The notes under the pieces were generated by a model. The model was not told where the DNA came from. It made no database searches and saw only the letters and a program-made list of their open reading frames with translations. Of a stretch of 64,000 bases of DNA, positions 24,837 through 38,437 are shown piece by piece. Numbering within the stretch: the stretch's first letter is position 1; every line of letters starts with the position of its first letter. A program made the translations under genes and the position numbers. Origin of the DNA: Stromatinia cepivora (lineage: Eukaryota > Ascomycota > Leotiomycetes > Helotiales > Sclerotiniaceae); assembly GCA_014898415.1 (NCBI GenBank), contig RCTD01000001.1:2046001-2110000 (forward strand), given 5' to 3'.

Positions 24837-27640
24837 TTTTCAGGATATGATTATACTTTTTATAAAGGAGATTATATAAATAGTATAATAATTGTTTAAT
24901 ATATTTGTATTGAAAATCTTGTATTTTTAAAATATAAATTGTTTTCTATTTATTCGAATATTTTTTTATCTATTTCTATAAGCAATTTTTTCATAATATA
25001 TTTAATAATAAACAGAAAAATAAACAAAGCATTTTATTATTCTTACGATCCATCTTTTTCAAAAGAAGATACAAATGAAATATAATATAAATGCTTTAAG
25101 TATCTAAAAAAGAAAGCTCTTGAATATTTAGTATTTGTAATACAAAACATCAAAATAAAAGATATTATTCGTTTTAATTGCATCGATTGCATTTGTATTT
25201 ATACAAAGCAAATCATTTCTTATATTTTAAATGATTGCTAATCATCTCAATCCTTTTACAAAATTCAATAGAATCTTTTTGATTTCGATAAAAAGTATAA
25301 TAATATATTATAACTCCTATTAATCAAAGAAATATATTATGACAAAATCTTTTCATATTCAATTTATTGTAAAATATACGATGAAATATTTGTAATCATC
25401 TAAAGCTTTATAATTTGGATTCATTATAAATACGATTTAGCGATTGTAATAATTAAATAGAATAATAATATATTTGTTATTGAAGTTATAGAAGAAACAT
25501 TATTTGAGAAATAGATTAAATAAGAAAATATCGAATTCGAGCTATCCCTATTTCATATATATAAATTTAATAAAGGATTAGAATGTATAGGATAAGAAAT
25601 AATTATAAAACAAATAAAAATATAGATTATAGTAGATTTACTGAATAAATTATAAATAGAAATAATACAAATTGTTATTTATTTATATAATATAAATCCT
25701 TTGAAGATCAAATCCTTCAAATCGTTTAATAAGATACTCGATATATAGTTTTATAATTATTTTCGCAAAGATAATCCCCTATTTGCAAAAAAAATATTTA
25801 ATAATCTCTATCCCAATTGGAATAGAATCTATAAGTATGGATATCGAGTTTACTTTTTGAATAAAAACAAAAAAACTGGAATTAATAGGAAATAATACAA
25901 AACCAATCCTTGAGTATATATTGAGTATTTAGTAGACTATATTCTAAATATACTGATTTACTGTATATGGATATCCAAGTTCGATAGAGTTATTGTTATT
26001 CGAAATGTAATGTTCAATAAGGAATTCATTTATTATATAGATTCCATCAATCGAATGATCGATATTTACATTATAGAAAAGCTTAAGCAACTTGTTAGAG
26101 CTTTTGACCTACAAGATCATATCGAATTGGATAGAACAATCATTCAAAACGAGGACAATCATGAGGATTTCATTCATTTATCTATTTTCATAGATTGAAA
26201 AGCTTTTGATTTATTCATCAAATATATTTCAAATCTATTGTTTATAAATGAACTGGTTTTGGGGGTAGATATAGATTTGGAGGGTGATAATGAAAATAAA
26301 GAAATCGATCTAGAATTATTCAATCCATTTAATCCTTCAGGTAATAAGGATAAAATATATAATGAAGATATATGAATATTGATTGATCCTTTTATTGAAG
26401 AAATTGAAGAAGTTGATTCTTTTATTGAAAAACAATCATATCTTATAGATAAAAATATTAGCATTGTTCAAGAAAATATCTATAATAATAATACAGATCC
26501 CGACCTTACCGAATATATTGATATAAGAAATATAAAGTATAAGCCTATTAGTCGTATTATCGAAATTCTTTATGGTATATACGAAAATGATTCAAAGACC
26601 ATTTCAATCGATCAATCTCAATATTTCAAAAGGAAGTATATACATTGGAATAATCAATCAAAATATTCCGTAAAAGAAATCTAATTATTATAAAGATTAC
26701 TGTACTCTATATATTCATTTGATCGATTTATAAAGGATTCGCGGATTTATAATTTTGAATAAATACTTAAGAGAGCTTGTATTATAAGGATTGAAATATT
26801 CAAGGCTTAAATTAATCTATCTGAATTTCAATTATATAATTATTATTCAGAATTATTTCTTTTCTAGAAATTATCTAATTCTTATATTTTAAAGTAATCA
26901 GTATATATACAAAAACAATTGTATATATAATAATATTATCAAAAGAGTAATCCCAATATTGAATTCTATATAGGAATTGTTATATCTTAAAGAATAGGTT
27001 CAATGGGATTATTTTATTTAAATAATTTTTATTCTATATTCTAATTTGATCAATAAAGAATAAACAATATAGAGGAGTATTCTTAATTTATAATAATTTA
27101 TAATATAATCATTATTGGAATTAAAATAAAACCATTATTACTTTTTATCTGGTTTATAATCAATAGATTACAAATAATATTATTTCCTTGAATTCATATA
27201 TTTGCAATTTCAAAATTACTTCATTTTTATTATCAATTAGAAAATCATTAAATAGGATATTAATTCAAATAGAACTACGATTTTAAAATTAATAATCTTA
27301 AGGTTAGAAAAACCTAGCATAAAATCGATTCTGGATCGGAACCTTCAAAACCGATCCTCCTTCAATGAATATTTATATATAAATATAATGATTAAGGTTT
27401 AATCATTTGTTGCCACTTATATTTAATAATACAAAAAGATCTCCAGATTAAGAATATTATTGAGATTATTTACACTATTATATTAACAAACCAATTATTC
27501 CAAATTATAATAATAATTATTGTTAAATACAATCTCGAAACAAAATAATACAATGTAATCAATACCTTCATTAATACTTTACACAATCCTTTCGGTATTT
27601 CAATTGTATATTATTTATTTGATGGATACAAAATCCCAAA
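24837..27640 (+). pseudogene. Element G integrase and linker region
   Basis: Between protease and reverse transcriptase, where copia elements keep integrase. Open fragments of 62 and 101 codons occur (26010-26198 and 26379-26684, the second very acidic, as in the integrase C-terminal linker). The catalytic core cannot be followed with confidence because of dense stop codons. Confidence 0.6.
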
Positions 27641-27649
27641 CAAAAATGT

Positions 27650-28755
27650 TATAATCGATCGAGCTTTGTATGATCTATAAGATTCCCCAATTATATAATT
27701 TAGGGATTTCATTTGAATACTCGAGAAACTAGAATTAGTATAATATAAGAAAGAATCATATTTATACATTAACCTAGAGTATACCATTATGATTCTTTTC
27801 TTTGTAGATAATATTCAAATTATTTATTATAAGAAAAACGAATTAACTATCACAAAAATCATCAAAGGAATCAAAGCTATATATGAACTATAAGATTTGA
27901 GAAATACTAAATAGTTTCTGGATATATATATACTCTGTAATCGATTCAAAAAAAAGTTATAATTAGTTTATAATATATATATTAAAAAGATTGCTAAGAA
28001 ATTCAAAGCAATAAACAGGACAGTAAGTATATCGCTTCTGATAATAATATTTTGGAAAAATCAGGGTTAAACTTCTGTATATATTATAAAAATGTATTAA
28101 AAGAAAGTGGACTCAATATTATATATTATAATCATTATAAAAGCAAATGTATTATTCGCTGCTTTACAATTAAACCATTATTTGATCAATCTATTAAGCG
28201 ATTATATAAAAGCTATCGATTATTGTTTATAGTATCTGTGGAATATAAGATATCTCATGATTCAATATAGCGGTGATCAAATACTACAACTTCTTATCTT
28301 TTCAGATACTTCTTTTACGGATGATTCAGATATTTGTTGATTATTCTAAGGGTATATTATATCCCTTTTCGATGGTTTAGTTGTATAGAAAGTGTTCAAA
28401 TAAGATATTATAATTATCTTGATTATCGAAGCAAAGCTTCTTAAAGTTGAGCATATATCAAAAGAAACCATAGTAACCTTATGTTTCTTAAAAGAGATCG
28501 ATTTAGCAGTGAAAGAGTCTATAATGATCTTCTATAATAATTAGTAAGCGATCAGATTGGTGATTGATAAGAATAAGCGGATCATTACGAAATTATGTTA
28601 TATCGATATTCAAAATATATGGTTATATCAAGAATATTCAAAAGAGAACTTTTATATAATCTATCTATCGATTACCGATATAATTGTTAACAGATTCATT
28701 AAGAACCTTATAAAACAAAAGTTCGAATATTTCCGATCTTTCCTTAATCTATAAG
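27650..28755 (+). pseudogene. Element G reverse transcriptase end and RNase H
   Basis: The plus strand reads as the copia ALYDL reverse transcriptase block, an ILFFVDNIQIIY segment (catalytic YVDD-type motif now FVDN), ELRDLRNTK-like and IYI blocks, then RNase H with a TEAKLL-type segment, KETIVTL, RLVIDKNKRI and KLCYIDIQNIWLYQEYSK, ending FEYFRSFLNL before TAA at 28752-28754. Stops at former Trp, Arg and Gln positions break it. Confidence 0.85.
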
Positions 28756-28789
28756 ATATAAACAACAGAATCATAAAGCTTGAATAACA

Positions 28790-30660
28790 ATGATTATAAA
28801 GTTTGAGTAACAATAATCTGGAGCTTATATTTCTTTCCTTTGGTATGAATGAAATGAATCCTATTTGATATCCCAAATTATTATATTTTTTTATAATGCG
28901 CTTTAATTCATATATTTTATATTTATTAGGAAATAAAAAACAATTAAGGTTGATCATTTCTTTGTTCTTTATTTTCCTATCCTCGAAAAAAAATAAACTT
29001 TTTTCTAAACTTAATAACTTGAAGTTCAAATAAAAGAACCTCTAGATTATCCACAATAATCAAGGAACAAAGAACAACAAAAACAATTGAAGCAACCAAA
29101 GTTATTAATACTATTGGTATTATAGAAGCTAAAAAGCTATCCCTCCTTTCCCTTTTCTTTGGATATATCATTTGCTTTTTCCTCCTCTTTTTCTTTACTA
29201 TTCTTTCTTTTTCATCTTTATTATCGCTTTCCGAAATTATAATGTATTTCTTTCATTCGGTCTTTCAAGGATTTTAATGAGTAATATAATAAGAAGAAAA
29301 AGAACAACAATATAGAGACAAAAGAACAACTTCTCTTTTCTCCTCGATCTTCAGTATTACCTTTATTGCAATTCTGTATCCCTATTTGGATTATACAATT
29401 AATGATCAATATATTATAAAAATAAAAAATAAATAAAGAACTTACTTTCGAATTTTACTAATAAATAGCAATATAGTAATCTACTAAAGAATAAAGGAAA
29501 GCCGATAAAGGAGTATACAGATGAATACCATAATTCCAATACCGACAATTATTCGGCTTGAAAGAATCAACAAAGTATTCGCCATAGAAATTATATCTTT
29601 TAATAATCAACAATTTCATATATCGAATATATAAATGATTATTCCTTTCCTTACGACTCCCTTTATCTTTTGTTTTAACTAAAGAGCCAGCAACTTTCGA
29701 TAATCTTTTTTCTCTTTCTTTTTCATTTGATTTATTATCCGAAAAACCCGGTGTCGAAAGATCGAATGGATTATCATTATCAAATGAAGAAATACTCCCT
29801 CTTTTCTTTTTTTTATCGAATAATCTTTATTTCGATAATTATAAATATAGGATTAATAAAACCTTTCAATTATATGATAGAATTTAAGAATGAAATCTAT
29901 CTTTAAATTACTATTTGAATCTATAATTAGCAATTAATTATAATAAACAATAATTCTTTTGATAAAGAGGAATAGTTTCTGAAATAAATGATGATGTATT
30001 ATTTTAGGAATAGATTTAATTAAATTATATTCCCAAAGATCGATATTTTGGTTTATCAATTATATTGAATTTATTAATTCTCTTTATTTGATTTATTGAT
30101 CCTTCAAAGAAATATTGGGATTTTTTTTTGTATTCGATTTTTTCAAAGTTTTCTTTTTAGCCGTTATTTGTCTAGTATAATTGAGATTCGTTTGTTTAGT
30201 TTTCTTAGACCCCAAAATCTTAGGTATGATAATGATCAATAAGAGTTTGATTAAGACAAAAACAAGAATGCAAAGAGGGGATCTATATACCTTTAAAAAA
30301 TTTATTTATTTTATTTCGCCATCGCGATCAATACATTGTAGTCTAGCAACTATATGCATTTTCAATTGCTATATTACAAGATCGATCAATCATTTATATT
30401 CTTCTGATGGAAAACTTTCTTTTTATTATTCAAAATCTTGATTTTGAAGAATATCGCAGGTAACAAACTGAAGACCAAAAGAAATTTGCGATTTATATAT
30501 ATTCAAATTCTTTTTTATTCTAAGGGTATCAGGATTATTTCAGGTTTATATATTATATCAATCTTTAGTTGATGTTTGTTTATAATCGTTTTGTATATTT
30601 ATTCATAAATTATATGAATTATTATTTTCTATATCTTTCCATTTGTTTCAGATCGTCTTC
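28790..30660 (-). other. Extra segment in element G with antisense frames
   Basis: This 1.9-kb section lies between the end of pol and the polypurine tract, where most copia elements have only tens of bases. The minus strand contains several open stretches: 30025-30296 (a hydrophobic segment followed by a Lys-rich tail), 29461-29826 (122 codons, charged first half, then an aromatic region with YWNYGIHLYTPLSAFLYSLV), 29221-29409 and 28977-29171 (both with a strongly hydrophobic, membrane-like segment). A GTAAGT lies just after the stop at 29458-29460. The pieces could be exons of a captured membrane protein gene. I recognise no family. Confidence 0.45.
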
Positions 30661-30674
30661 CGATCTGGGGGGTG

Positions 30675-30983
30675 TATTACGGAAAGCCTTGCAATCCTTT
30701 ATATCTTATAAAGAATCAAAGTGTATACTTTCCAATCGAAATGAAGGATCTACTAGCCCTTATCAATCCATCAATTGATAAAATGATCCTGATATATTAA
30801 TAAACAAAGATCTAGTTTAATTAAGGTGTATATCAATTAGATAATCATTCATTTGTTCTATATATACAGCTCTTGATTCATATAATCAAGGGCAAGTCAT
30901 TCAATTCTTTTACTCTACCAATCATGTGTACCATTTATTCAACGATCCCTGAAAGTGCTGTGTAATCATACTATCCCGTGATA
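30675..30983 (+). repeat. Element G 3' LTR
   Basis: The 309-bp partner of 22714-23022, preceded by the polypurine tract GGGGGGTG. Its first bases TATTACGG correspond to TGTCACGG by transitions only. AATAT follows at 30984-30988. Confidence 0.93.
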
Positions 30984-30988
30984 AATAT

Positions 30989-33126
30989 TAATTTGATTGA
31001 ATATATATTATTAAATGGATTATACTTTCTATTCATTATTGATATTTGTTTATATTTGCTAATTCATTATCATTGATTGTTAATCAAAGATAGGTATAAT
31101 TCATTATTAATAGTTTCTTAACTTAATATTATTCATATATAATATTATATTTAATTAATATAATATCGAGATATTCTTTTTAATCTATAATTAATGTATA
31201 CATTTTTCTATTATGAATAACTCTAATACTTAGGATCTTATTAATCTCTTTTAAATTCTTGATATTAAAACAGACTGATAGTTTTTCATCGAATTAAATG
31301 ATTTATGATAATATATACAATACAATAATGATATCATCGATATATACCAATAATATTATATTACGGTCTTTGGATATATATAAATATGGATCTGCCAAAC
31401 TTTGTATAAAGTTTATATTTAAAAGCTTTTTCTTTAATAATAAACTTTAATCCCTTTTAGTTTGTTTTAAACTATATAGACTTTGTAGAATTCGTAGTAT
31501 ATATCCTTTTTCGATTTTGATACCTTAGAATAATTTAAAATAGATCTCTTCTTTTAAGTGTAATTCAATAAAGGTGTTTTTAATATCGAAATATAAGTAT
31601 TCCAAATTTTCTTTTGCAATAATAATTAGGAATAATCTGAATATATTTAGTCTCATTATTGATATAAACATTTCGTTGTAATCTTTTCCTAATACTTGAT
31701 TGAATCTTTGAATTATTAATCTTATTTTAAATCGTTCTATTTTGCTATCCTTAATCTTAATTATAAATACTTATTTTATCAAAACTAGATTACTTCTTTT
31801 AGGGAGTATATATTCTTCTCAAATATCATTTTGAATCAAAAATATGATTTCCTTTTGAATAACTTTCTTTTATTTTTCAGAGTATTCTCGATCCGATATT
31901 GCTTCCTTATAAATTCTTAGTATTTTGATTCCCAGAACTTTTTCGATTGGATATACTATACCTTTTGTATTATTTATATCTATTAATGAAATTATGAAAT
32001 CTGAAACAATTTTATCTTTGATATAAGGATCCATTTTGTAAATAATTGGGATTGTAATTATGGTGTGTTTTATATTTTCTTGAGTTTTGGCCTATATAGA
32101 TATTACAATTAATGCTCTTATAATCTTGCTTTCCCATTCTCCTTCAGGATCTTATTCTATATCTCTTTTCCGTTTTTATATTAGATATCTTAAGGATTCG
32201 TTTTTAAGATCTATTATATCTTTTTTTTCAATTTTAAATGATTATAGATTTATTTCGCTTTCTAATTCTATTGAAATAGATTTATCAGCAAAATTTAAAA
32301 TGATCTTAAATTTTGCTTCCAGTACAGATTCAGGGTCTGCAAAAGTTGACTCTTGGATTGGAACCTCTGAAATAATGGATTCGATATCTGGAATATCCTT
32401 GAAAAAAGATTCAGTATTTTTGGAAGAAGATTCTTGATTTGTTTTCTGGATATTACTATCTTTATCTTTATTATATATTGGTATTAATATATCTAATTTA
32501 CCTGGTTTCAATTCGATAATTGGGGTGCTTAATATAATCATTAAATTCGGTATAATATTTATTGGAGAGAACATTTAAAATGAAGATGATACAAATATTA
32601 TATTTGGTATTGAGGATGAAGAAAATGCCGAGGATGAAGAAGATGCTTTATTTGTTATTGATCTATTACAAAATCTTCAATCTAGTTTTATATTCTTTGT
32701 TTCTTATAAATCTGATTCATAATTTCTTAATTTAAGATCCAAATTTCCTTTTTGATAAGATTTATCTATGATTATTCTATTTGATCGAAATATATAATCT
32801 AATTCTAAAGAATATATTTTGATATATTTGTTTGTAACTTTTGAGTATCCTAGGAATATATTGATTTTCGAAGTATTCCGCAATTTATTATATCTTTGCT
32901 CTTTCGAAATAATCTTGGGATTAATATAAGTATAATATTTGTTTCTTTAGATTTTGTATATCTCTATATTTAGTATTATATTTGTAAAAGTTTCTGTAAG
33001 GGATCGATCTATTTCATTTATATCAGAATCAATATTAATACAATTTCTAATATAAGTATTATATTTTATAGCTTTATTCTAAAACTTTAATAATAATTCA
33101 GCTTCTTTTAGCATTGTTTTTATATC
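30989..33126 (-). mobile_element. Element F (copia), middle part: reverse transcriptase and linker
   Basis: Continuation of element F to the right of G. On the minus strand, about 31420-31290 gives a copia reverse transcriptase block with SLADPYLYI, then a LVYIDDIII motif corresponding to the catalytic YVDD. Upstream (to about 31950) lie other decayed parts of the domain. The frame at 32242-32574 is a Ser/Pro/Glu-rich linker between integrase and reverse transcriptase. The element is broken again at 33126 by insertion of B. Confidence 0.8.
33122..33126. repeat. Target-site duplication of B, left copy
   Basis: ATATC directly precedes the B LTR and recurs at 63411-63415 directly after the other B LTR, 30 kb away. 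Confidence 0.92.
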
Positions 33127-33408
33127 TGTGACGCACAAGAGCCGTAGTAGAGCTGAATAAACAGGGTCAATTATATTCTTTAGAATCTACAACTGAAGAA
33201 CTATGGCTCGTAAGAAGCAACTAGATATATATACACAAATACCCATTTGTGAGCTGCAGGGTTGTATATATACATTATTAGGGTTACCATTTTACTATAT
33301 TAAATTATATAATTCGTAATATATACATACGGATGATCAATTTATAAATTGATATAAGAAATAAAAGATATCACATAATTAGCCTCTTATGGTTCACAAT
33401 TCGTAACA
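33127..33408 (-). repeat. Element B 3' LTR
   Basis: 282 bp, TGTGACGC...TTCGTAACA on the plus strand. It is followed at 33409-33424 by a C-run, which is the polypurine tract on the element's own strand. Confidence 0.95.
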
Positions 33409-33535
33409 CTACCCCCCCCTTCGGAAAAGCTTGCTTTCGAGCATTTCACTCCTTTATTCCATTGCTATTTTATCGGAAATCAGGTTTTGTGAAGGTTTAT
33501 AAGCTTTAAATCAATTAGATTGATCATTTTGGTTG

Positions 33536-33566
33536 ATTTGGTCAATTTAATGGAAATTGACCAAAT
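33536..33566. repeat. Element B 3'-end hairpin
   Basis: ATTTGGTCAATTT, a 5-nt loop and AAATTGACCAAAT form a perfect 13-bp inverted repeat about 130 bp inside the 3' LTR. The same hairpin is found in A and C. Confidence 0.85.
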
Positions 33567-34739
33567 TGATCAAAATTATCAATCAAATTAATTAAAATGA
33601 TGAATGAATTAATCAAATCAATCAAATCGTTTATCAATTGATTAAATTAATATTGATTTATATTCTTTTTAATTTAAAGAATCTTTGAAAAAAAAAAGTT
33701 TCAATAGAAAAGGAAAAGAGATTGAATTATAGTATAGTGATGATAGATGATTAATATAATCAATTCCGAAATCGATCAAGTTAATCGATCAAATTAACCA
33801 AATCAATTAAATTGAACGAAATCGATAGGGGTAATATTATATTTCGTTTTTACTATGTTCAAATTTCCTTTTATATGATTTTTGAAATAATTATAAACAT
33901 AAATTTTTTGAAATATATTGCCTTTGTATTGTCTTGGTGATGGCAGCTCGTCTGTTGTATAAAGTTCGGGCTATGTATGTATACAATCAAATTCCCTTGA
34001 ATTTGTATAGGTTTTCAATCCTTTCACGATCGTATATATATGCATCATTATAAAATCATAATATCTAATCTACTGTATTGAAGAACACTTTCCTTTCTTT
34101 TGGTTTTATAGGTGAATCGTTATCTATATGATTATAATTATCCTCTTCACTTTCATAAAGCTTTATTTAATTAATTAATCGATTAAAAGGATCAAACAAC
34201 ATTGAATTGGCCAGATGAAAATCGTGCAAAAAGTACAGTAATGTTTTAAGATTGGAAATAGGATACCAAATAAGATTGATATTACTATTAAGCTACAAAA
34301 TTCTGTATAATAGGGTTTTTTGTACTTTCTTTATTGTTAAGATCTTTTCCATTTCTTATTCCGAATTACTAATTATATTAATAGATAGAAATGATTCGAA
34401 TATCTAATTAGAAAGAGAATCATTATATACCTTATATAATCGATCTGAAAGAAAAACAGGATGAATTTTCATTATAATCGAGAATTCGAATTTGAAAAAG
34501 CTTCCAGATCGATTAATGATCTTAAATCTTCCTTGAATTGAAAAGTCCAGCTTTTTGAATGATCTTTAAATAGAATAACTCTTTATATTGAATTATATAT
34601 AATCTCCGATATCAAAATCGATTTTATACTAATGAATATTCATGGATTTCGATATCTTGACTTGAATATACAATAGACCTTCTTTCGTTTGTACAAAAGC
34701 TAATCTATTGTGTTCTATATATATACAGGTATTATATAT

Positions 34740-35657
34740 ATTTATATTATCTATTGACTTATTAACATCTTCCTTCCATTCTCATGCACATTTCGGTGCA
34801 TACCTGTATAGGGTTTCGTAGGGTGTAAGCCCTTCTAAGAAATCGTATAAAAGAATAAATTACGCATAATCCATTATAAATAGGAATTCTGATTAATCGT
34901 TTTGATAATAGTTAACAAATGATTTTAATCATTACTAAAGGTACTGATTATAGATCTCAGTTTGATCATCGATTTGGAAATGATGAATAATAAATAATTT
35001 GAGATCAGTTCCTAAGATTTGATTAAATTCCTTCCAGAACTATGATATAAATTAGAGGCTGCGATCCGATACTATAATATCAAGGGGACTATAATATCGA
35101 TATATATAATAAAGATATAATTATATTTAAATTTGAGCATCAATTGATTTATAATAAAATATAGAAATAACTTGCTTCATTAATCGATCAATAATAATTA
35201 AAACATTGTTATATCCATATTTATCCTTATTAAAGTTGCAATAATCTATAATGATATATTGCCATATTCGATTAGGAATCGAAAATAAATATAATAAACC
35301 AGGGATACAATCGTATAAAACAGAACTGTATTTGTAGGCGTAACAATTGCGTATATATCTGGCTACAATATCGTACATTCTGAGTTAATAATATTATTGA
35401 AATAATAAAAGATAAGTTTTGCTTATACTAGAATGAACAATGAAAACGGAATTATAGACTTCATATATCAGATAAATTCGAAGATTATCGACATCAGGCA
35501 CCACCAGGCGATCATTGTAAAGCAAAAAGCCATTTTGAAGTGATATATACTTATAATTTTGAATAACTTGCATTCTGAATGCTAACAAACTATCTATAGT
35601 TTTATTTGCTTCGATAATACAATTAACTAAATCGAATCGAAGAGCGATTTCATTCAA
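34740..35657 (-). pseudogene. Element B integrase region
   Basis: Two open stretches (35657-35394 and 35378-35127) read as gypsy integrase. The first has RLYDDRLV-like NDRLVVPDVDNLRIYLI and a zinc-binding arm with HSSISKTYLLLFQ. The second has the CXXC-like CYAYKYSS (second Cys lost to Tyr) and the core start IIIDYCNFNKDKYGYNNVLI and IDRLMKQ. Stop codons separate the parts. Confidence 0.8.
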
Positions 35658-35899
35658 ATCGATACTAATAATCGCTATTTCGTTTAAATGATGCTTTTAT
35701 AAAGCTTTTCTTATGATTTCGGTATCAATTTGATTATCTTTAATAAATTACTGAAAGCAATTCTTCTTCTTAGTATAATTCTGAAGATCCAATTCATCAG
35801 TCCGATGGGTTAAAGTATTGACAAAAAGGTTATCTTTTCCAAAGCGATATATAATAATGAAATTATAATTGATTAGAACTTCTATTCAACAAGTTTGTC

Positions 35900-36045
35900 G
35901 GGTATTAAGGATCTTAGTAATCATAAAATATTCGAGGGCCTTATAATCGATATAAACCTTGAATTTATATAATGAATCAACGAATTCCATTCTTCAATAA
36001 TTGAGAGATCGAATAATTAATAGTATTTCTTTATTATAAATTTTG
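35900..36045 (-). pseudogene. Element B RNase H, left fragment
   Basis: The minus strand repeats the RNase H stretch seen intact in A at 40180-40330 (SIIRSLNYWRAEL region). It stops abruptly at the A insertion point and resumes at 43100. Confidence 0.8.
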
Positions 36046-36050
36046 TAATT
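36046..36050. repeat. Target-site duplication of A, left copy
   Basis: TAATT directly precedes element A and is repeated at 43095-43099. Confidence 0.93.
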
Positions 36051-36332
36051 TGTCACGAATCGTGAACCACAGGAGGCTAACCACGTGATACCTCTTATCT
36101 CCCACATCCATTGATAAGCTGATCGTCCATGTATATACGTTACGATTCATACGATTTAGTATGGTAAAATGGTGACCCTAATAATATATACGCACAACCC
36201 TGTAGTTTACGAATGGGTATTTATGTATATATATCTAATCGCTCCTTACGAACCATAGTTCTTCAATTATAAATTCTAAAGAATATAATTGACCCTATTT
36301 ATTCAACTTTACTATAGCTTTTATACATCATA
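36051..36332 (+). repeat. Element A 5' LTR
   Basis: 282 bp, TGTCACGAATCGTG...ACATCATA. It aligns end to end with 42813-43094 without gaps; differences such as TTTATACAT against CTTGTGCGT are transitions. Confidence 0.95.
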
Positions 36333-36399
36333 TTATCTACAATTCATTTACAAGTGTTCGGCCATCTAATAGCCTCCCAAATAATACCTCACTTTAATA

Positions 36400-38057
36400 A
36401 TACCTTTTTAGGTGAATTTTTACAAATGTTATATTTAGAGAAAGAAGATTTATTCCGATTTAGTCGATGAAGATATAAATATCTTTAAAAATGTACTATC
36501 ACTTTCACAATATAATGAACTCCTTCTTCTGTACATTCCAAACCTTCGAAAATATATTCTGAAGAACCCTTTCCTTCTCCTCAATTATTTCAACAACCCT
36601 TCGAAGAAAATATGAATACAGGATTGGATAATATTATCATTAAAAGAAAGAAGATTGATAAAAAGAAGATTTCAATATATAAAATTGATACTCTCAATGA
36701 TTCAATTGTTCCTTTCAAACCACCATTACAATTACAAGATCTCTATACAATAATTATAAATTTGAAAAAGAAGAATCGATAATTGAAAGCTATAATAACA
36801 ACGAACTCTGCAATAATGCAATCTCCTTCTGAACTCCAAATGATATCTATACAAACATCCAGATCAATAGTAGTATCTAGAACTCCCCTTATTCCCTCAA
36901 TCGAAATTCAAGGACCTTTATCCAAACAAATCCGAAAATCCCGAAATCAGAGGAAGAAAACTTTGATCAAATGATTTGATCATTAGGGGTCCTTCGAGGA
37001 TTCTCCTTCTTTTTCAGGAAGTAACAATTCATCTAATAATCAGGGGTCCCTTTATTCAAGAAACCGACCTAATTGGTCAAAATTGTATTCCTGTGTCAAT
37101 TATAATTCACAGTAAAATACATATATACCAAAACCTATAAATCTTATTATTAAACTTAACAATGGTATTGAATCTAAAACTAATTTGTGGCAATTATTGA
37201 TTATAGAACGATTCGAACTATATATTATATTATTTAAGAATAAAACGCAATATTGTATATACATAATCGATCAAACCGAATCGAAAGTACAAGCACATTG
37301 TTATGCTTTTTATATACAAGTATCCCGATTCACAGTATTCGAATTGATCGAACAATTTGCAATGATTTATCAGAATCCGGCCGAAATTGATGATGCTCGT
37401 TTTCAATACGAGATGTGAATTATGCTTAATACAATTCGATATAACAATTTCCTAAAATAGTATAGAAAGTTCAGACTACTTACTATCCAAATAAAGATTA
37501 CCAATGATAAAATTCTATTCAAGGATCTCAAACAGAAGATTTCCGATTTTCTCTTGCGAATAGTAACAATACCTATTAAGGATTACAAAATTACAAAAAA
37601 ATTCGTGAATATATTCACTAGAATAAATCAAAACAAAGTTTCATTACAAGAACGAAATCGATACTGTATTGATCGAGAAATCTCTATAGTTACTTGCAAA
37701 TCAATAATTACTACGAATCTTTTGCAACCCTTTCGAAGCTCTAATAACTCCAATTTTGGAATCTTTACATTCTCGAAACCATTTCCATTCCGGAATACCC
37801 CTCCCGGATACACCAGCCCCACCGTATTCAATAATTATTCGAACTTCAAACACTCATCGCCCTCTCTCTTTCTTAAAGCAATATATACATCGATACCTTA
37901 TATCGATAACCTTAATGAAATCGAGATGGTACAAGAAGAAGCAAAAGAATTCGAAGAATATCGGGATGCCGAAGAAGACTTCAGTTCAGAAACTACAATT
38001 AAAGTCATACAGAATATTCATTTAAAAAAAGAAAAGCATTTAAAACCAAACACTTAG
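36400..38057 (+). pseudogene. Element A gag
   Basis: The plus strand encodes a gypsy-type capsid region: 37185-37418 has QAHCYAFYIQVSRFTVFELIEQ-type capsid sequence with YQNPAEIDDARF, and 37554 onward has the IVTIPIKDYK and FTRINQNK end of capsid. A basic and then acidic tail follows to 38057. Fragments are split by stop codons at 36781, 36972 and 37416. No clear zinc knuckle is left. Confidence 0.85.
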
Positions 38058-38089
38058 ATTCTGTTTCCATCCTAAACGCTATACAGGAT

Positions 38090-38437
38090 ATGAGATTTCT
38101 TGATTTAATCAAACTTATAAAAGAAAAAGCACTTATACTCCCCTACAACCTTTCGAAAAATGATTACATTTATCAATCAAAAGCATTTATTGATTTTAAA
38201 ATAAATAGATTCACTTTTATTAATATTATACTCCTTATTTATTTATTTCCTATATTTAAACCTAGAATTATATTGCTTGAAGCTTCAATTGAAATTAAAA
38301 GGTATAATGATATACAAAGCCATACCATTACCCATTTCACATTCTTTAATTTAACAATCGATAATCGTAAACAATCTTTTGTCCCTTTCCTTATTACTGA
38401 ATTAAAGAATTATAGTATTATTTTAGATAGACTTTAA
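38090..38437 (+). pseudogene. Element A aspartic protease
   Basis: A 115-codon open stretch of retropepsin type. The first part holds the former active-site segment, where FIDFKINRFTFIN stands in place of a DTGA-like motif, so the catalytic Gly and Ala are changed. It ends with the typical PFLITELKNYSIILDRL motif. The same stretch is found in B (61426-61025) and C (55200-55560). Confidence 0.82.

Larger units (their letters stand above)
22714..30983 (+). mobile_element. Element G: Ty1/copia LTR retrotransposon
   Basis: An 8,270-bp element with 309-bp direct LTRs (22714-23022 and 30675-30983) and AATAT duplications on both sides. The plus strand carries decayed gag (about 23100-24450), protease, integrase, reverse transcriptase and RNase H in copia order, all broken by stop codons. 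A G-rich polypurine tract (GGGGGGTG, 30667-30674) precedes the 3' LTR. About 1.9 kb between the end of pol (28752) and that tract is not copia sequence and contains antisense frames. The element sits in copia element F. Confidence 0.93.

Noticed and set aside
30181..30441. 86-codon plus frame inside G
   Set aside because: It overlaps a more protein-like antisense frame (30025-30296) and has no copia similarity.
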